7,376 nt of DNA from Deltaproteobacteria bacterium (GCA_019314425.1 JAFCZI010000115.1:1-7376), one strand, 5' to 3'. Positions 1-7,324 are shown, numbered from the stretch's first letter. Notes: generated from the sequence alone by a model not told the origin. A program made the numbers and translations.

Positions 1-2
1 TG

Positions 3-731
3 ACATTTGACGCATTGGACTATCAAAAAAAGTACCGGGAGGAAGAGATTGGGGTTTTTCTCTTTCTGGGCCGGGAATTGATGAAGGCGCAAAAAATGGA
101 GCAATTGGATGATGCCCTTCATGATTTCAAAAACCCGGCCATTGCCACGGCCGGCTTTTCGCGTCGTCTGAAATCCCTGATGCGAAAAGATAATCTGGAA
201 TCCTCCAGGGAACAGATTCAGAAATATGTGGATATCCTGCTGGAGGAAACCAGCCGGCTGCAGGAATTGGCCATGGGCGTCTACGCGGTAGGGGAAGAAG
301 AGGTTGTGGATTTTTCCCATACGGTGGAGAACCGGGTTGAGATCAACACCGAGGCCATTAAAGAGTTGCTCCGGCAGGATGTAACGCTGAAACAAGGACC
401 CTATGATTGGGACTTGAGGGTTAAGTGCCATTCGGTCCACGTGGAGCGGGTTTTTGACAACCTCTTGAATAACGCGACCAAGGCGATTCCGCTCCGGGGG
501 GGCGTTCTGACTGTCCGAACCTATGCTCATGGGCAATGGGCCTGTGCGGAAATTTCAAACACCGGCGAAATGTCGCAGAAGGATCAGATGAAGAGTATCG
601 AGGGGGCTGGTGAAGGTCGAGGTTTTTATATTACTCACCGAATTCTGCGGTTGCTCAACGGGAAAATGGAGATTCGATCGGAAAATGGTGAGACCACCAT
701 CGTCGTTTTTCTTCCCCTGTATTTACCTTAA
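3..731 (+). CDS. Sensor histidine kinase, C-terminal part (5'-partial)
   Basis: The reading frame is open to the left edge, so the gene very likely begins outside the window; the TTG at 15 is only the first possible internal start. Numbering residues from that TTG, a HisKA-like dimerisation helix carries the H-box LHDFKNPAIA (phospho-acceptor His36). It is followed by a HATPase_c domain with N-box VFDNLLNNATKAIP (146-159), a G1-like segment ISNTGE (180-185) and a G2-like GAGEGRGFYI (197-206), ending in TTIVVFLPL, the normal last strand. The usual DxGxG of G1 is replaced by NTG, a variant seen in many kinases. No membrane segment or sensor domain is visible in the part present. It should autophosphorylate on His36 and pass phosphate to a response regulator, but none is encoded here, so the signal is unknown. 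The stop codon is the last base before an IS end at 732, so its original downstream context is lost. Confidence 0.85.
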   Translation, partial: TFDALDYQKKYREEEIGVFLFLGRELMKAQKMEQLDDALHDFKNPAIATAGFSRRLKSLMRKDNLESSREQIQKYVDILLEETSRLQELAMGVYAVGEEEVVDFSHTVENRVEINTEAIKELLRQDVTLKQGPYDWDLRVKCHSVHVERVFDNLLNNATKAIPLRGGVLTVRTYAHGQWACAEISNTGEMSQKDQMKSIEGAGEGRGFYITHRILRLLNGKMEIRSENGETTIVVFLPLYLP

Positions 732-748
732 GAGCCTGTTTAAAAATT
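732..748. repeat. Terminal inverted repeat of an IS remnant
   Basis: The sequence GAGCCTGTTTAAAAATT lies directly after the kinase stop codon and a few bases beyond the stop of a minus-strand transposase tail. That position and the GAGCC...TTTAAAAA style match the ends of IS4/IS5-type elements. Only one end is present in the window; no partner repeat or target-site duplication was found, because the other side of the element is deleted. Confidence 0.5.
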
Positions 749-844
749 ATTTGTAACGTCTAAGCATCTTTCCAATTGATGCAATATAGACCATAGTTTC
801 AGCGGAACAACTTTGTCTTTCATAGTCAATCATAATCCGGCTTG
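747..844 (-). pseudogene. Transposase C-terminal remnant (IS4/IS5-type)
   Basis: Read on the minus strand, about 31 codons ending at a TAA at 749-747 give RIMIDYERQ, then SAETMVYIASIGKMLRRYK. This matches the typical end of IS5-like DDE transposases, where a DYER segment is followed by a SAE(T)-x-(I/V)YIA helix and a final MLRR before the stop. The catalytic DDE residues lie upstream in such proteins and are absent, so this is a dead fragment. Homology seems to stop at about 837-845, where the sequence passes into the auxiliary ABC gene on the other strand. Family assignment is from recalled pattern only. Confidence 0.6.
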
Positions 845-1375
845 TCCTTTGGTTCGTCTACTGCTCCGGAAATAGAAGATCTGAAACCCATCGACGCAGT
901 GATTCGGGTGGATCGCTTCGGGGTAGCGCCAGCCTACAATTCCAATCGCATGATCTATCGCGACGAATCATTCAAGCGGGATGAATATGTATATTCAAAT
1001 TGGATTGCCAACCCCGGGGGTTTTGCCACCTATTTCCTGGCACGGGACTTGAGGGACTCCGGCCTGTTTAAGGCCGTATTTACGTATAAAAGTCACCTGA
1101 CCGCGTCCTATGCCCTGGCAGGATTCGTGGATGAATTTTTTGAATGGGATACCCCCGAAGGGTGGGATGCGGTGCTGGGGTTGAGCATTACCCTGGTGGT
1201 GTTGCAGGAACCGGACATCAGCAAACGGATTTTATTTCAGAAATCGTATCGTGTGACCCGAAGGTGCAAAGAGGAACATCCCCGGGGGCTTGCGGAAACC
1301 ATGAGTCTGGCCATGCGGGAAGTTTCTCTAAAGATCATCCGGGATGTTTACATCGTGTTGAAAGACCAGAAATGA
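842..1375 (+). CDS. ABC-transport auxiliary component, N-terminally truncated (PqiC/ABC_trans_aux type)
   Basis: The protein has the core of the ABC_trans_aux (PF03886) family: IRVDRFGVAPAYNSNRMIYR, then a YVYSNWIANPGG segment, then LARDLRDSGLFKAVF, the usual succession of the domain. Family members are outer-membrane lipoproteins that help MlaFEDB/Pqi/Let-type lipid transport across the envelope. Here the N-terminal signal peptide, lipobox cysteine and first strand are missing. The frame has a stop at 833-835 and the only early start is TTG at 842, which sits on the IS junction; the next ATG is near 950. The 177 residues are therefore about 30-50 short and could not be exported as a lipoprotein. 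The permease, ATPase and MCE partners that normally precede it are absent, probably lost in the same event. It ends 9 bases before ettA. I regard it as a probable pseudogene. Confidence 0.7.
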   Translation: MSFGSSTAPEIEDLKPIDAVIRVDRFGVAPAYNSNRMIYRDESFKRDEYVYSNWIANPGGFATYFLARDLRDSGLFKAVFTYKSHLTASYALAGFVDEFFEWDTPEGWDAVLGLSITLVVLQEPDISKRILFQKSYRVTRRCKEEHPRGLAETMSLAMREVSLKIIRDVYIVLKDQK

Positions 1376-1379
1376 GGAG
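1375..1379 (+). promoter_or_regulatory. Ribosome binding site for ettA
   Basis: AGGAG lies 5 bases before the GTG at 1385 and overlaps the stop codon of the preceding gene (TGA 1373-1375). This supports the GTG start, which also yields the N-terminus expected for EttA. Confidence 0.65.
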
Positions 1380-1384
1380 ATGTT

Positions 1385-3064
1385 GTGGCAAACGAGATTA
1401 ACAAAGTTATCTATTCAATGGTTCAGGTCGGCAAGTCTTATGATAGAAAGCCGGTATTAAAAGATATTTCCCTCTCTTATTTCCTTGGCGCCAAAATCGG
1501 TGTCCTGGGGCTCAACGGTTCGGGGAAAAGCTCTCTGTTGCGGATACTGGCCGGGGAGGATCAGGACTTCAGTGGTGAGACCATCCTCAGTGAGGGATAC
1601 ACGGTGGGCTACCTGGAACAGGAACCGTTGGTGGATGTGGACAAGACGGTTCGGGAGGTGGTCGAAGAAGGGGTTTCGGAGACGGTTGAGGCACTCAGGG
1701 AGTTTGAGGAGATCAACCTGAAATTTGCTGAACCCATGGATGACGCGGCAATGGAAAAGCTCATTGAACAGCAGGCCCATGTTCAGGAAAAACTCGATAC
1801 TCTGGATGCCTGGGATTTGGATGCGCGATTGGAAATGGCCATGGATGCTTTGCGCTGTCCGCCCGGGGACCGGTCTGTGAAGGTGCTGTCCGGTGGGGAG
1901 AAACGGCGTGTGGCCCTGTGTCGCCTGCTGTTGCAGAAACCGGATATTCTGCTGCTGGATGAACCCACCAACCACCTGGATGCGGAGAGCGTGGCCTGGC
2001 TGGAGCACCATCTGAAAAGCTACCCGGGAACGGTTATCGCAGTCACCCACGATCGGTATTTCCTGGATAACGTGGCCGGTTGGATTCTTGAACTGGATCG
2101 AGGACGGGGAATACCCTGGAAAGGGAATTATACCAGCTGGTTGGAGCAGAAACAGGAGCGCCTGCGCCGGGACGAAAAATCTGAAACGGCACGGCAGAAA
2201 ACCCTGGAACGGGAACTGGAATGGATTCACATGTCCCCCAAGGGAAGACACACCAAAGCCCAAGCGCGAATCAGCGCTTACGATAAGCTGCTATCCCAGG
2301 AGGTGGGGGAAAAAGAAAAGAACCTTGAGCTTTTTATTCCCCCCGGGCCGCGCTTGGGGGATCAGGTTATTGATGCGGTAAATGTCAGCAAAGGGTTCGA
2401 TGGTCAGTTACTCATGGGGAACATGAATTTCAACTTGCCACCCGGGGGCATCATCGGCATTATCGGCGCCAATGGCGCGGGTAAATCAACCCTGTTCCAA
2501 ATGATCATCGGCCATGAAACCCCTGACATTGGCGCCATTCATCTGGGCGATACGGTCAGGATGGCTTATGTGGACCAGGACCGAACCCTGGATGCCGACA
2601 AAACCATCTGGGAGGAGATTACAGGGGGAAACGACCAGATCCAACTGGGCACGCATCTGATTAATTCCCGTGCCTACGTGGCGCGTTTCAACTTTTCGGG
2701 ATCGGATCAGCAAAGAAAAGTGGGGGTCTTATCCGGTGGGCAGCGCAACCGGGTGCATCTGGCCAAGATGCTTAAGGAAGAGGCCAATGTGCTCCTGCTG
2801 GATGAGCCCACCAATGACCTGGACGTCAACACCTTGCGGGCCCTGGAAGAAGCCCTCCTTAATTTCGGCGGCTGCGCGGTGGTCATCAGCCACGATCGAT
2901 GGTTCCTGGACCGCATCGCCACCCATATTCTTGCCTTTGAAGGGGACAGCCGTGTAACGTTTTTCCAAGGGAACTGGACGGAATATGAAGCGGATCGCCG
3001 TAAGCGTCTGGGTGCCGACGCAGTGGTCCCCAGCCGCATCAAGTATCGCCAGTTGACCCGTTAG
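1385..3064 (+). CDS. ettA: Energy-dependent translational throttle protein EttA (ABC-F ATPase)
   Basis: An intact 559-residue ABC-F protein, close to the E. coli EttA length (555). It has two ABC domains: Walker A GLNGSGKS (42-49) and GANGAGKST (361-369), signatures LSGGEKRR (168-175) and LSGGQRNR (449-456), Walker B LLLDEPTNHLD and LLLDEPTNDLD with catalytic Glu193 and Glu474. The arm insertion (about 95-155) in domain 1 and the charged PtIM linker (about 241-320) are both present. The C-terminal RRKRLGAD...RIKYRQLTR is the typical EttA ending. EttA binds the ribosomal E site and tunes the first elongation step in response to the ATP/ADP ratio; it has no membrane partner. The GTG start is supported by a Shine-Dalgarno and by alignment of VIYSMVQVGKSY with the usual N-terminus. 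Its association with the truncated gene upstream is only by spacing. All motifs are intact, so unlike its neighbours it is under selection. Confidence 0.96.
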   Translation: MANEINKVIYSMVQVGKSYDRKPVLKDISLSYFLGAKIGVLGLNGSGKSSLLRILAGEDQDFSGETILSEGYTVGYLEQEPLVDVDKTVREVVEEGVSETVEALREFEEINLKFAEPMDDAAMEKLIEQQAHVQEKLDTLDAWDLDARLEMAMDALRCPPGDRSVKVLSGGEKRRVALCRLLLQKPDILLLDEPTNHLDAESVAWLEHHLKSYPGTVIAVTHDRYFLDNVAGWILELDRGRGIPWKGNYTSWLEQKQERLRRDEKSETARQKTLERELEWIHMSPKGRHTKAQARISAYDKLLSQEVGEKEKNLELFIPPGPRLGDQVIDAVNVSKGFDGQLLMGNMNFNLPPGGIIGIIGANGAGKSTLFQMIIGHETPDIGAIHLGDTVRMAYVDQDRTLDADKTIWEEITGGNDQIQLGTHLINSRAYVARFNFSGSDQQRKVGVLSGGQRNRVHLAKMLKEEANVLLLDEPTNDLDVNTLRALEEALLNFGGCAVVISHDRWFLDRIATHILAFEGDSRVTFFQGNWTEYEADRRKRLGADAVVPSRIKYRQLTR

Positions 3065-3088
3065 GGCTCACTCAAAAAAAGTTCCGCT

Positions 3089-3113
3089 CGTTCTCATGCT
3101 CTGCGTGGGAACG
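3089..3113 (+). terminator. Hairpin after ettA (possible terminator or REP-like palindrome)
   Basis: An 11-bp stem (3089-3099 with 3103-3113, two G-T pairs) closes on a 3-base TCT loop: arms CGTTCTCATGC and GCGTGGGAACG. It begins 25 bases after the ettA stop. Only four Ts follow soon after (in CATTTTC), so as a Rho-independent terminator it is weak. The GTGGGAACG arm resembles widespread palindromic intergenic repeats, and that is an equally good reading. Only one copy is in the window. Confidence 0.4.
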
Positions 3114-3237
3114 CATTTTCCATAGTGCTCCGTGTCTTTTCGGTTAAGCACTCCAAGTCAACAACCCCATATTATCTTTTGATGGCCCCTCATCATGATC
3201 TCATCTCTATCGGAATCTTGCCTGCTCTTGCATTATC

Positions 3238-3266
3238 TTGACAATAAGATCCTGAATCAGTATTAA
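3238..3266 (+). promoter_or_regulatory. Sigma-70-like promoter for the helicase/methylase operon
   Basis: A perfect -35 TTGACA at 3238-3243 is followed after exactly 17 bases by TATTAA at 3261-3266 (4 of 6 matches to TATAAT). Transcription would start near 3273, giving a leader of about 60 bases before the ATG at 3334. It lies in AT-rich sequence in the only sizeable gap upstream of the operon and points in the right direction. No operator repeat was recognised beside it. Confidence 0.55.
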
Positions 3267-3333
3267 TTCCTAATTATTCCATCGTTTCCGTTTTTTATCA
3301 ACATTCTCAGAAACAGCATATACGGAAATATTT

Positions 3334-5313
3334 ATGCCTCGCATATTCGATAACATTGAGCAACAACTCCTTACAGCCCTTTGCGAAACCCTCCCTCTTT
3401 CTTCAAATGCTGATTTCTGTGTCGGTTACTTCAATCTGCGTGGCTGGAAAAATTTAGATTCTCATATAGAATCCTGGTCCGATGGTGAAGGGAACTGCTG
3501 CAGGCTGCTTGTCGGAATGCAACGCCTTCCTCAGGACGAATTGCGACAGGCTCTTTCTGTTGCTGGGGAGAAACCCGGCATGGACAACCAGGCAGCCCTT
3601 CGCTTGAAAAAACGGCTGGCAGAAGAATTTCGTGATCAGTTGGCCACAGGCATACCCACAAGTGAGGATGAAGCAGGGCTTCGCCGCCTCGCCGCCCAGA
3701 TCAAAGATAAAAAGGTTGTTGTCAAACTGTTTCTACGTTATCCGCTTCATGCGAAACTGTACCTGCTTTTTAGACCGGACCCAGTGAACCCGATAACCGG
3801 ATTTCTGGGCAGCAGTAATCTGACCTTTGCGGGTCTCTCCCGGCAAGGAGAACTCAACATAGATATCCTTGATCATGACGCTTGCAACAAATTGGCAAAA
3901 TGGTTCGAGGATCGCTGGAATGATCGCTGGTGTATTGATATTTCAGAGGACTTGGTCAAGGTCATTGAAGAGAGTTGGGCGCGCGAAGATGATATTCCGC
4001 CCTATCATATTTATTTAAAAATTGCCTATCACCTGGCCCAGGAAGCCCGGGCCGGTCTGTCCGAATTTTCCATCCCCCGTGACTTCGGTAAGAAACTGTT
4101 CGATTATCAAACCGCTGCTGTGAAGATTGCCGCCCATCATCTTAATAAACGGGGTGGGGTCATGATCGGCGATGTTGTTGGTCTCGAAAAAACCTTGATG
4201 GCAACAGCTGTGGCCCGCATATTCGAAGACGATTACGGCCTCGAGACACTTGTCATCTGTCCGAAAAATCTGGTGACCATGTGGGATGATTACTGCGCCG
4301 AATACCGACTTCGGGCTAAAATAATCCCAATCAGTCAGGTACAAACAAAACTTCCGGAACTCAGGCGTTACCGCATTATCCAGAGGGCTGGACGTGTTGA
4401 TCGTATCGGCCAGAAAGCAGAGGAAATTCTCTGTTATTCATTTCTGCCTGCGGAAGGTGTTGAGCAAATCATCCGGCTGCGCAGCAGGGTCCGTCAGCGG
4501 CTTCGCGAGAATGCCGAAGTCGTGGGGACCGATGAGGCCTTTTTTGAAGGGGATGGCGATGGGCAGGCCATCGTCGATCTCTATAATGAGCGGTCGGGCA
4601 TTCTTGATGGTGACGCCGACGCCGAAGTTGATCTTGCTTCTTACGCATATCAGATATGGAAAAACGCCGTTGATGCCGGTCCAAGTCTCCGGAAAATAAT
4701 TCCCCAACTGCCTTCCGTGGTTTATTCAAGCCGGAAACACCAGCCTACGGTTGAACGGCCGGAAGGTGTGCTTATCTACATGCAAACGACCGATGGACAC
4801 GACGCTCTGGCCTGGATGGACAAAGATGGAAAAAGCGTTACCGAATCCCAGTTCACCATTCTAAAAGCGGCCACGTGTCCAGCCGATACGCTCGCAGTTC
4901 CACGCCTCAAAAACCATCATGAACTTGTGGGAAAAGGAGTGGCATTGATTGTTTCCGAAGAACGCAGTGTCGGAGGACAGCTTGGTCGGCCTTCCGGCGC
5001 ACGGTTCCGGACCTACGAACGTTTGAAAAGGTTTGCCGATGAAATCAGCGGCACCATTATGGAGTACCAATACGGCCCTGATCTGCTCCATAAATCCATT
5101 GAAGACATATACCGTTTCCCCCTGCGTCAGGCCACCACCGACACCCTGAACCGGCATCTCCGAAGCGGCATCTCCGACCCGGCCTTGGCTGAATTGGTTA
5201 TTGCTCTGAGGGAGGAGGACAGGCTCTGTATTATCCATGAGGATGAGGAAACCCGGGAGCCAAGGCTTATCTGTTCCATGGGGCTGATTGCTGAAGGCGA
5301 GGTGGAAGAATGA
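3334..5313 (+). CDS. PLD-nuclease/SNF2-type helicase of a restriction-like operon, internally deleted
   Basis: The N-terminal third is a phospholipase-D-type nuclease domain: HAK (139-141) opens an HxK motif and GSSNLTFAGL (159-168) follows as in PLDc_2 proteins. A superfamily 2 helicase begins near 250, with a Q-like DYQ (258-260), motif I GDVVGLEKT (279-287) and motif Ia VICPKNL (307-313). At about residue 345-349 the protein jumps straight to motif VI QRAGRVDRIGQ (350-360). Motifs II (DEAH-like), III, IV and V are absent. Full-length relatives are, from memory, roughly 1,100-1,200 residues, so several hundred residues were lost in frame. Walker A also has Glu285 for the universal Gly. ATP hydrolysis is therefore not credible. 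The C-terminal region (about 360-659) appears intact. The start ATG has a weak Shine-Dalgarno (GGAAA 3324-3328). The stop overlaps the next gene start (ATGA 5310-5313). Relatives pair with an Eco57I-type methylase in defence operons. It is open but functionally broken; the PLD part could still fold. Confidence 0.8.
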   Translation: MPRIFDNIEQQLLTALCETLPLSSNADFCVGYFNLRGWKNLDSHIESWSDGEGNCCRLLVGMQRLPQDELRQALSVAGEKPGMDNQAALRLKKRLAEEFRDQLATGIPTSEDEAGLRRLAAQIKDKKVVVKLFLRYPLHAKLYLLFRPDPVNPITGFLGSSNLTFAGLSRQGELNIDILDHDACNKLAKWFEDRWNDRWCIDISEDLVKVIEESWAREDDIPPYHIYLKIAYHLAQEARAGLSEFSIPRDFGKKLFDYQTAAVKIAAHHLNKRGGVMIGDVVGLEKTLMATAVARIFEDDYGLETLVICPKNLVTMWDDYCAEYRLRAKIIPISQVQTKLPELRRYRIIQRAGRVDRIGQKAEEILCYSFLPAEGVEQIIRLRSRVRQRLRENAEVVGTDEAFFEGDGDGQAIVDLYNERSGILDGDADAEVDLASYAYQIWKNAVDAGPSLRKIIPQLPSVVYSSRKHQPTVERPEGVLIYMQTTDGHDALAWMDKDGKSVTESQFTILKAATCPADTLAVPRLKNHHELVGKGVALIVSEERSVGGQLGRPSGARFRTYERLKRFADEISGTIMEYQYGPDLLHKSIEDIYRFPLRQATTDTLNRHLRSGISDPALAELVIALREEDRLCIIHEDEETREPRLICSMGLIAEGEVEE

Positions 5314-6179
5314 GCAGTCTGAATATTGGAAGAACCAGAAAACTTCTGCAGCAGTTTGATTTTGAGAACCTTTTCATCGAAGAGCTGGGTTGGAACCGTT
5401 ATTCAGAACAGTTATTGATTTCCGTGGGAGCGAATGCTTTTCCGTTGGATGCCGTGGCGGAAAAAAGGGGTCTTGTCATCTTTCTCTACAAAACACCGCC
5501 GGGCACGGATTTTCCGCCCTATGCCCTCCGCCGGAAAATAGAACGTCAAACCGCCAAAACCCGCCATGAACATCTGATTATCTATGTCGACCGGGAGCAG
5601 ACCACCCAGGTCTGGCAATGGGTCAAAAGAGAGACGGGCCGACCGGACGCCTGCCGGGAGCACACCTATCACGGGGGCCAGCCGGGGGACGCCCTGATCC
5701 AGAAGCTTGACAAACTGGTGGTAACCCTGGACGAAGAAGAGTCAATCAGCCTGGTTGAGATTACAGGCCGAACCAGGGCCGCCTTTAATGTCGAAAAGAT
5801 AACCAAGAAATTTTATGAACGGTTCAAAAAAGAGCATGCTGCCTTTTTGACATTTGTCGAAGGCATCACCGATATGGGCGACAAACAGTGGTATGCTTCC
5901 CTTATGCTTAACAGATTGATGTTTATCTATTTTATCCAGAAAAAGGGTTTTTTGGACAATGACCCGAACTACCTGCGCAACCGGCTGGGTATGATGCAGG
6001 AAAAGCAGGGCAAGGGCAGGTTCCATTCCTTAACCAGAAGCAGATGGGGGCCTACTATACAAAAGAAGACATCACCGAATATATCAGCAAGAACACCATC
6101 ATTCCCTACCTTTTTGACGCTGCCCGCAAAAAATGCAAAATTGCCTTTGAGGGCGATCAGTCGGTCTGGCAGCATTTGA
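5310..6179 (+). pseudogene. Eco57I-type adenine methylase/restriction protein, N-terminal fragment
   Basis: This is the start of a large methylase-restriction protein (relatives commonly above 1,000 residues, from memory). Residues 1-240 are genuine: FENLFIEELGWNRY (18-31), HEHLIIYVD (86-94), and a helical stretch with YASLMLNRLMFIYFIQKKGFL (195-215) that precedes the methylase core in this family. After FHS (238-240) the frame goes wrong and the last ~49 residues, rich in S, T and P, are out-of-frame translation of what follows. The correct frame resumes at about 6029 with LNQKQMGAYYTKEDI. In relatives roughly 100 residues separate these two points, so a deletion that is not a multiple of three joined them. 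The ATG at 5310 overlaps the helicase stop (translational coupling) and has GAGGTGG at 5299-5305 as binding site. I could not pick out a nuclease active site in the N-terminal part. Confidence 0.78.
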
Positions 6180-7324
6180 GTAGAGACCCTGACCGTTACA
6201 TCTACGAAGCTGTCAAAAAAGGTTGCGGGCTTGAATTGCCTGATGAAGTTGCTCGGGGCCTGGATGATGTTTCCGAACGTACGGAATGGAACAAACCCGC
6301 CCCGGAAGCGTATGCCCTGCCCACGGAAATCTGGCGTGAAGTGGTGGCCCGTCGCAAGCGTTATGAAGAGGTAAAAGCAAAACTGGTAGCTGGAGAGGTC
6401 AAGGCAATCAATGACTGCATTACCTACAATCTCAATATCAGGCAGTTTGCCCAGGATGTCATTGAAAACTGCGAAGGTCCCATGTTGCTCAGGGCCTTCT
6501 GGCGTGCCATTGTCGGCCACATTCCGCGAAAATCTAACGAAAAGCCGGAAAACGGCATCACCATTCTCGACCCCACCTGCGGTTCCGGCGCTTTTCTCTT
6601 TGCCGCCCTCAACATCCTGGCGCCGCTATATGAGGCCTGCCTTGACCGCATGCAGGCCTTTGCGGCCGAGCTTGATCAGCCCGGCGTCAAACACCATCCG
6701 GAGAAATTCAGCGATTTCAAAGCAGAGCTTGCGCGGGTGGCGGAACACCCCAACCAGAGCTATTTCATCATGAAGTCCATTATCCTGAACAACCTTTACG
6801 GGGTGGACATCATGGCCGAAGCCGTGGAGATCTGCAAACTCCGGCTCTTTTTGAAGATGGTTGCCCAGGTGGAAAGCGCGGACCTGATCGAACCATTGCC
6901 GGACATTGATTTCAATATCCGCTGCGGCAATACCCTGGTTGGGTTCGCCACTTATGATGAGGTGGAGGAGGGGATCAAATCCAAAGGCGGGGCGGCAATG
7001 CTCCCCATGATGTATGAAGACCGCATGGCGAAGATTGAGCTGAAGGCCCAGGATCTTCAACAGGCCTTTGATATTTTTCGCCGTCGCCAGGTCGAGAGTG
7101 ATGGGTCAGTGCCTTATGCGGACAAGACGAGGGTACGGGATCGGTTGACCGTTCTGGAAAATGAACTGAACAGGGCTTTGGCTAGGAAATATGGGATTAA
7201 AGCAGAGAAAGACGTAAAGGCATACAGAAAATGGCTGGCAAGCCACCAGCCTTTTCATTGGTTTGTTGAATACACGAATCGCTGTTCTACCTTTGATGAT
7301 TCCCATATAATCCGAAATACATAG
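6044..7324 (+). pseudogene. Eco57I-type adenine methylase, core fragment, truncated before NPPY
   Basis: This is the continuation of the same gene in another frame. Family sequence already begins at 6029 (LNQKQ), so the ATG at 6044 is not a natural start. MGAYYTKEDITEYI opens the N6-methylase core. The SAM-binding motif I is ILDPTCGSGAFLFAAL (174-189), and NNLYGVDIMAEAVEICKLRL (249-268) carries the acidic residue that contacts the SAM ribose. CGNTLVG (294-300) is the typical next block. After WLASHQPFHWFVEY (397-410) relatives continue into GFDVIIGNPPY, the catalytic motif IV. Here the sequence leaves the family at about 7273 and runs 16 more unrelated codons to a stop. The catalytic motif, target recognition region and C-terminus are absent, so no methylation activity is possible. 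The foreign sequence is the inside of a minus-strand IS200-type transposase. Confidence 0.8.

Noticed and set aside
1457..2263. Long minus-strand open frame (268 codons) within ettA
   Set aside because: It is exactly antisense to a fully motif-conserved EttA and has no recognisable domain; a shadow of codon bias.
3065..3333. CRISPR array, tRNA or riboswitch in the intergenic region
   Set aside because: No regularly spaced repeats, no cloverleaf-like pattern and no recognisable aptamer; only a hairpin and a promoter are supported.
3334..5313. A novel compact PLD-helicase architecture that works without motifs II-V
   Set aside because: The Walker A glycine is also lost and the partner methylase is broken twice, so decay explains it better than a new design.
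5969..6520. Minus-strand open frame of 183 codons over the methylase joint
   Set aside because: Antisense to recognisable methylase sequence in both halves, with no family resemblance or binding site of its own.
6044..7324. A separate, stand-alone methylase gene starting at ATG 6044
   Set aside because: Family homology continues upstream of the ATG (LNQKQ) and there is no ribosome binding site; it is the second half of a frameshifted gene and lacks NPPY.
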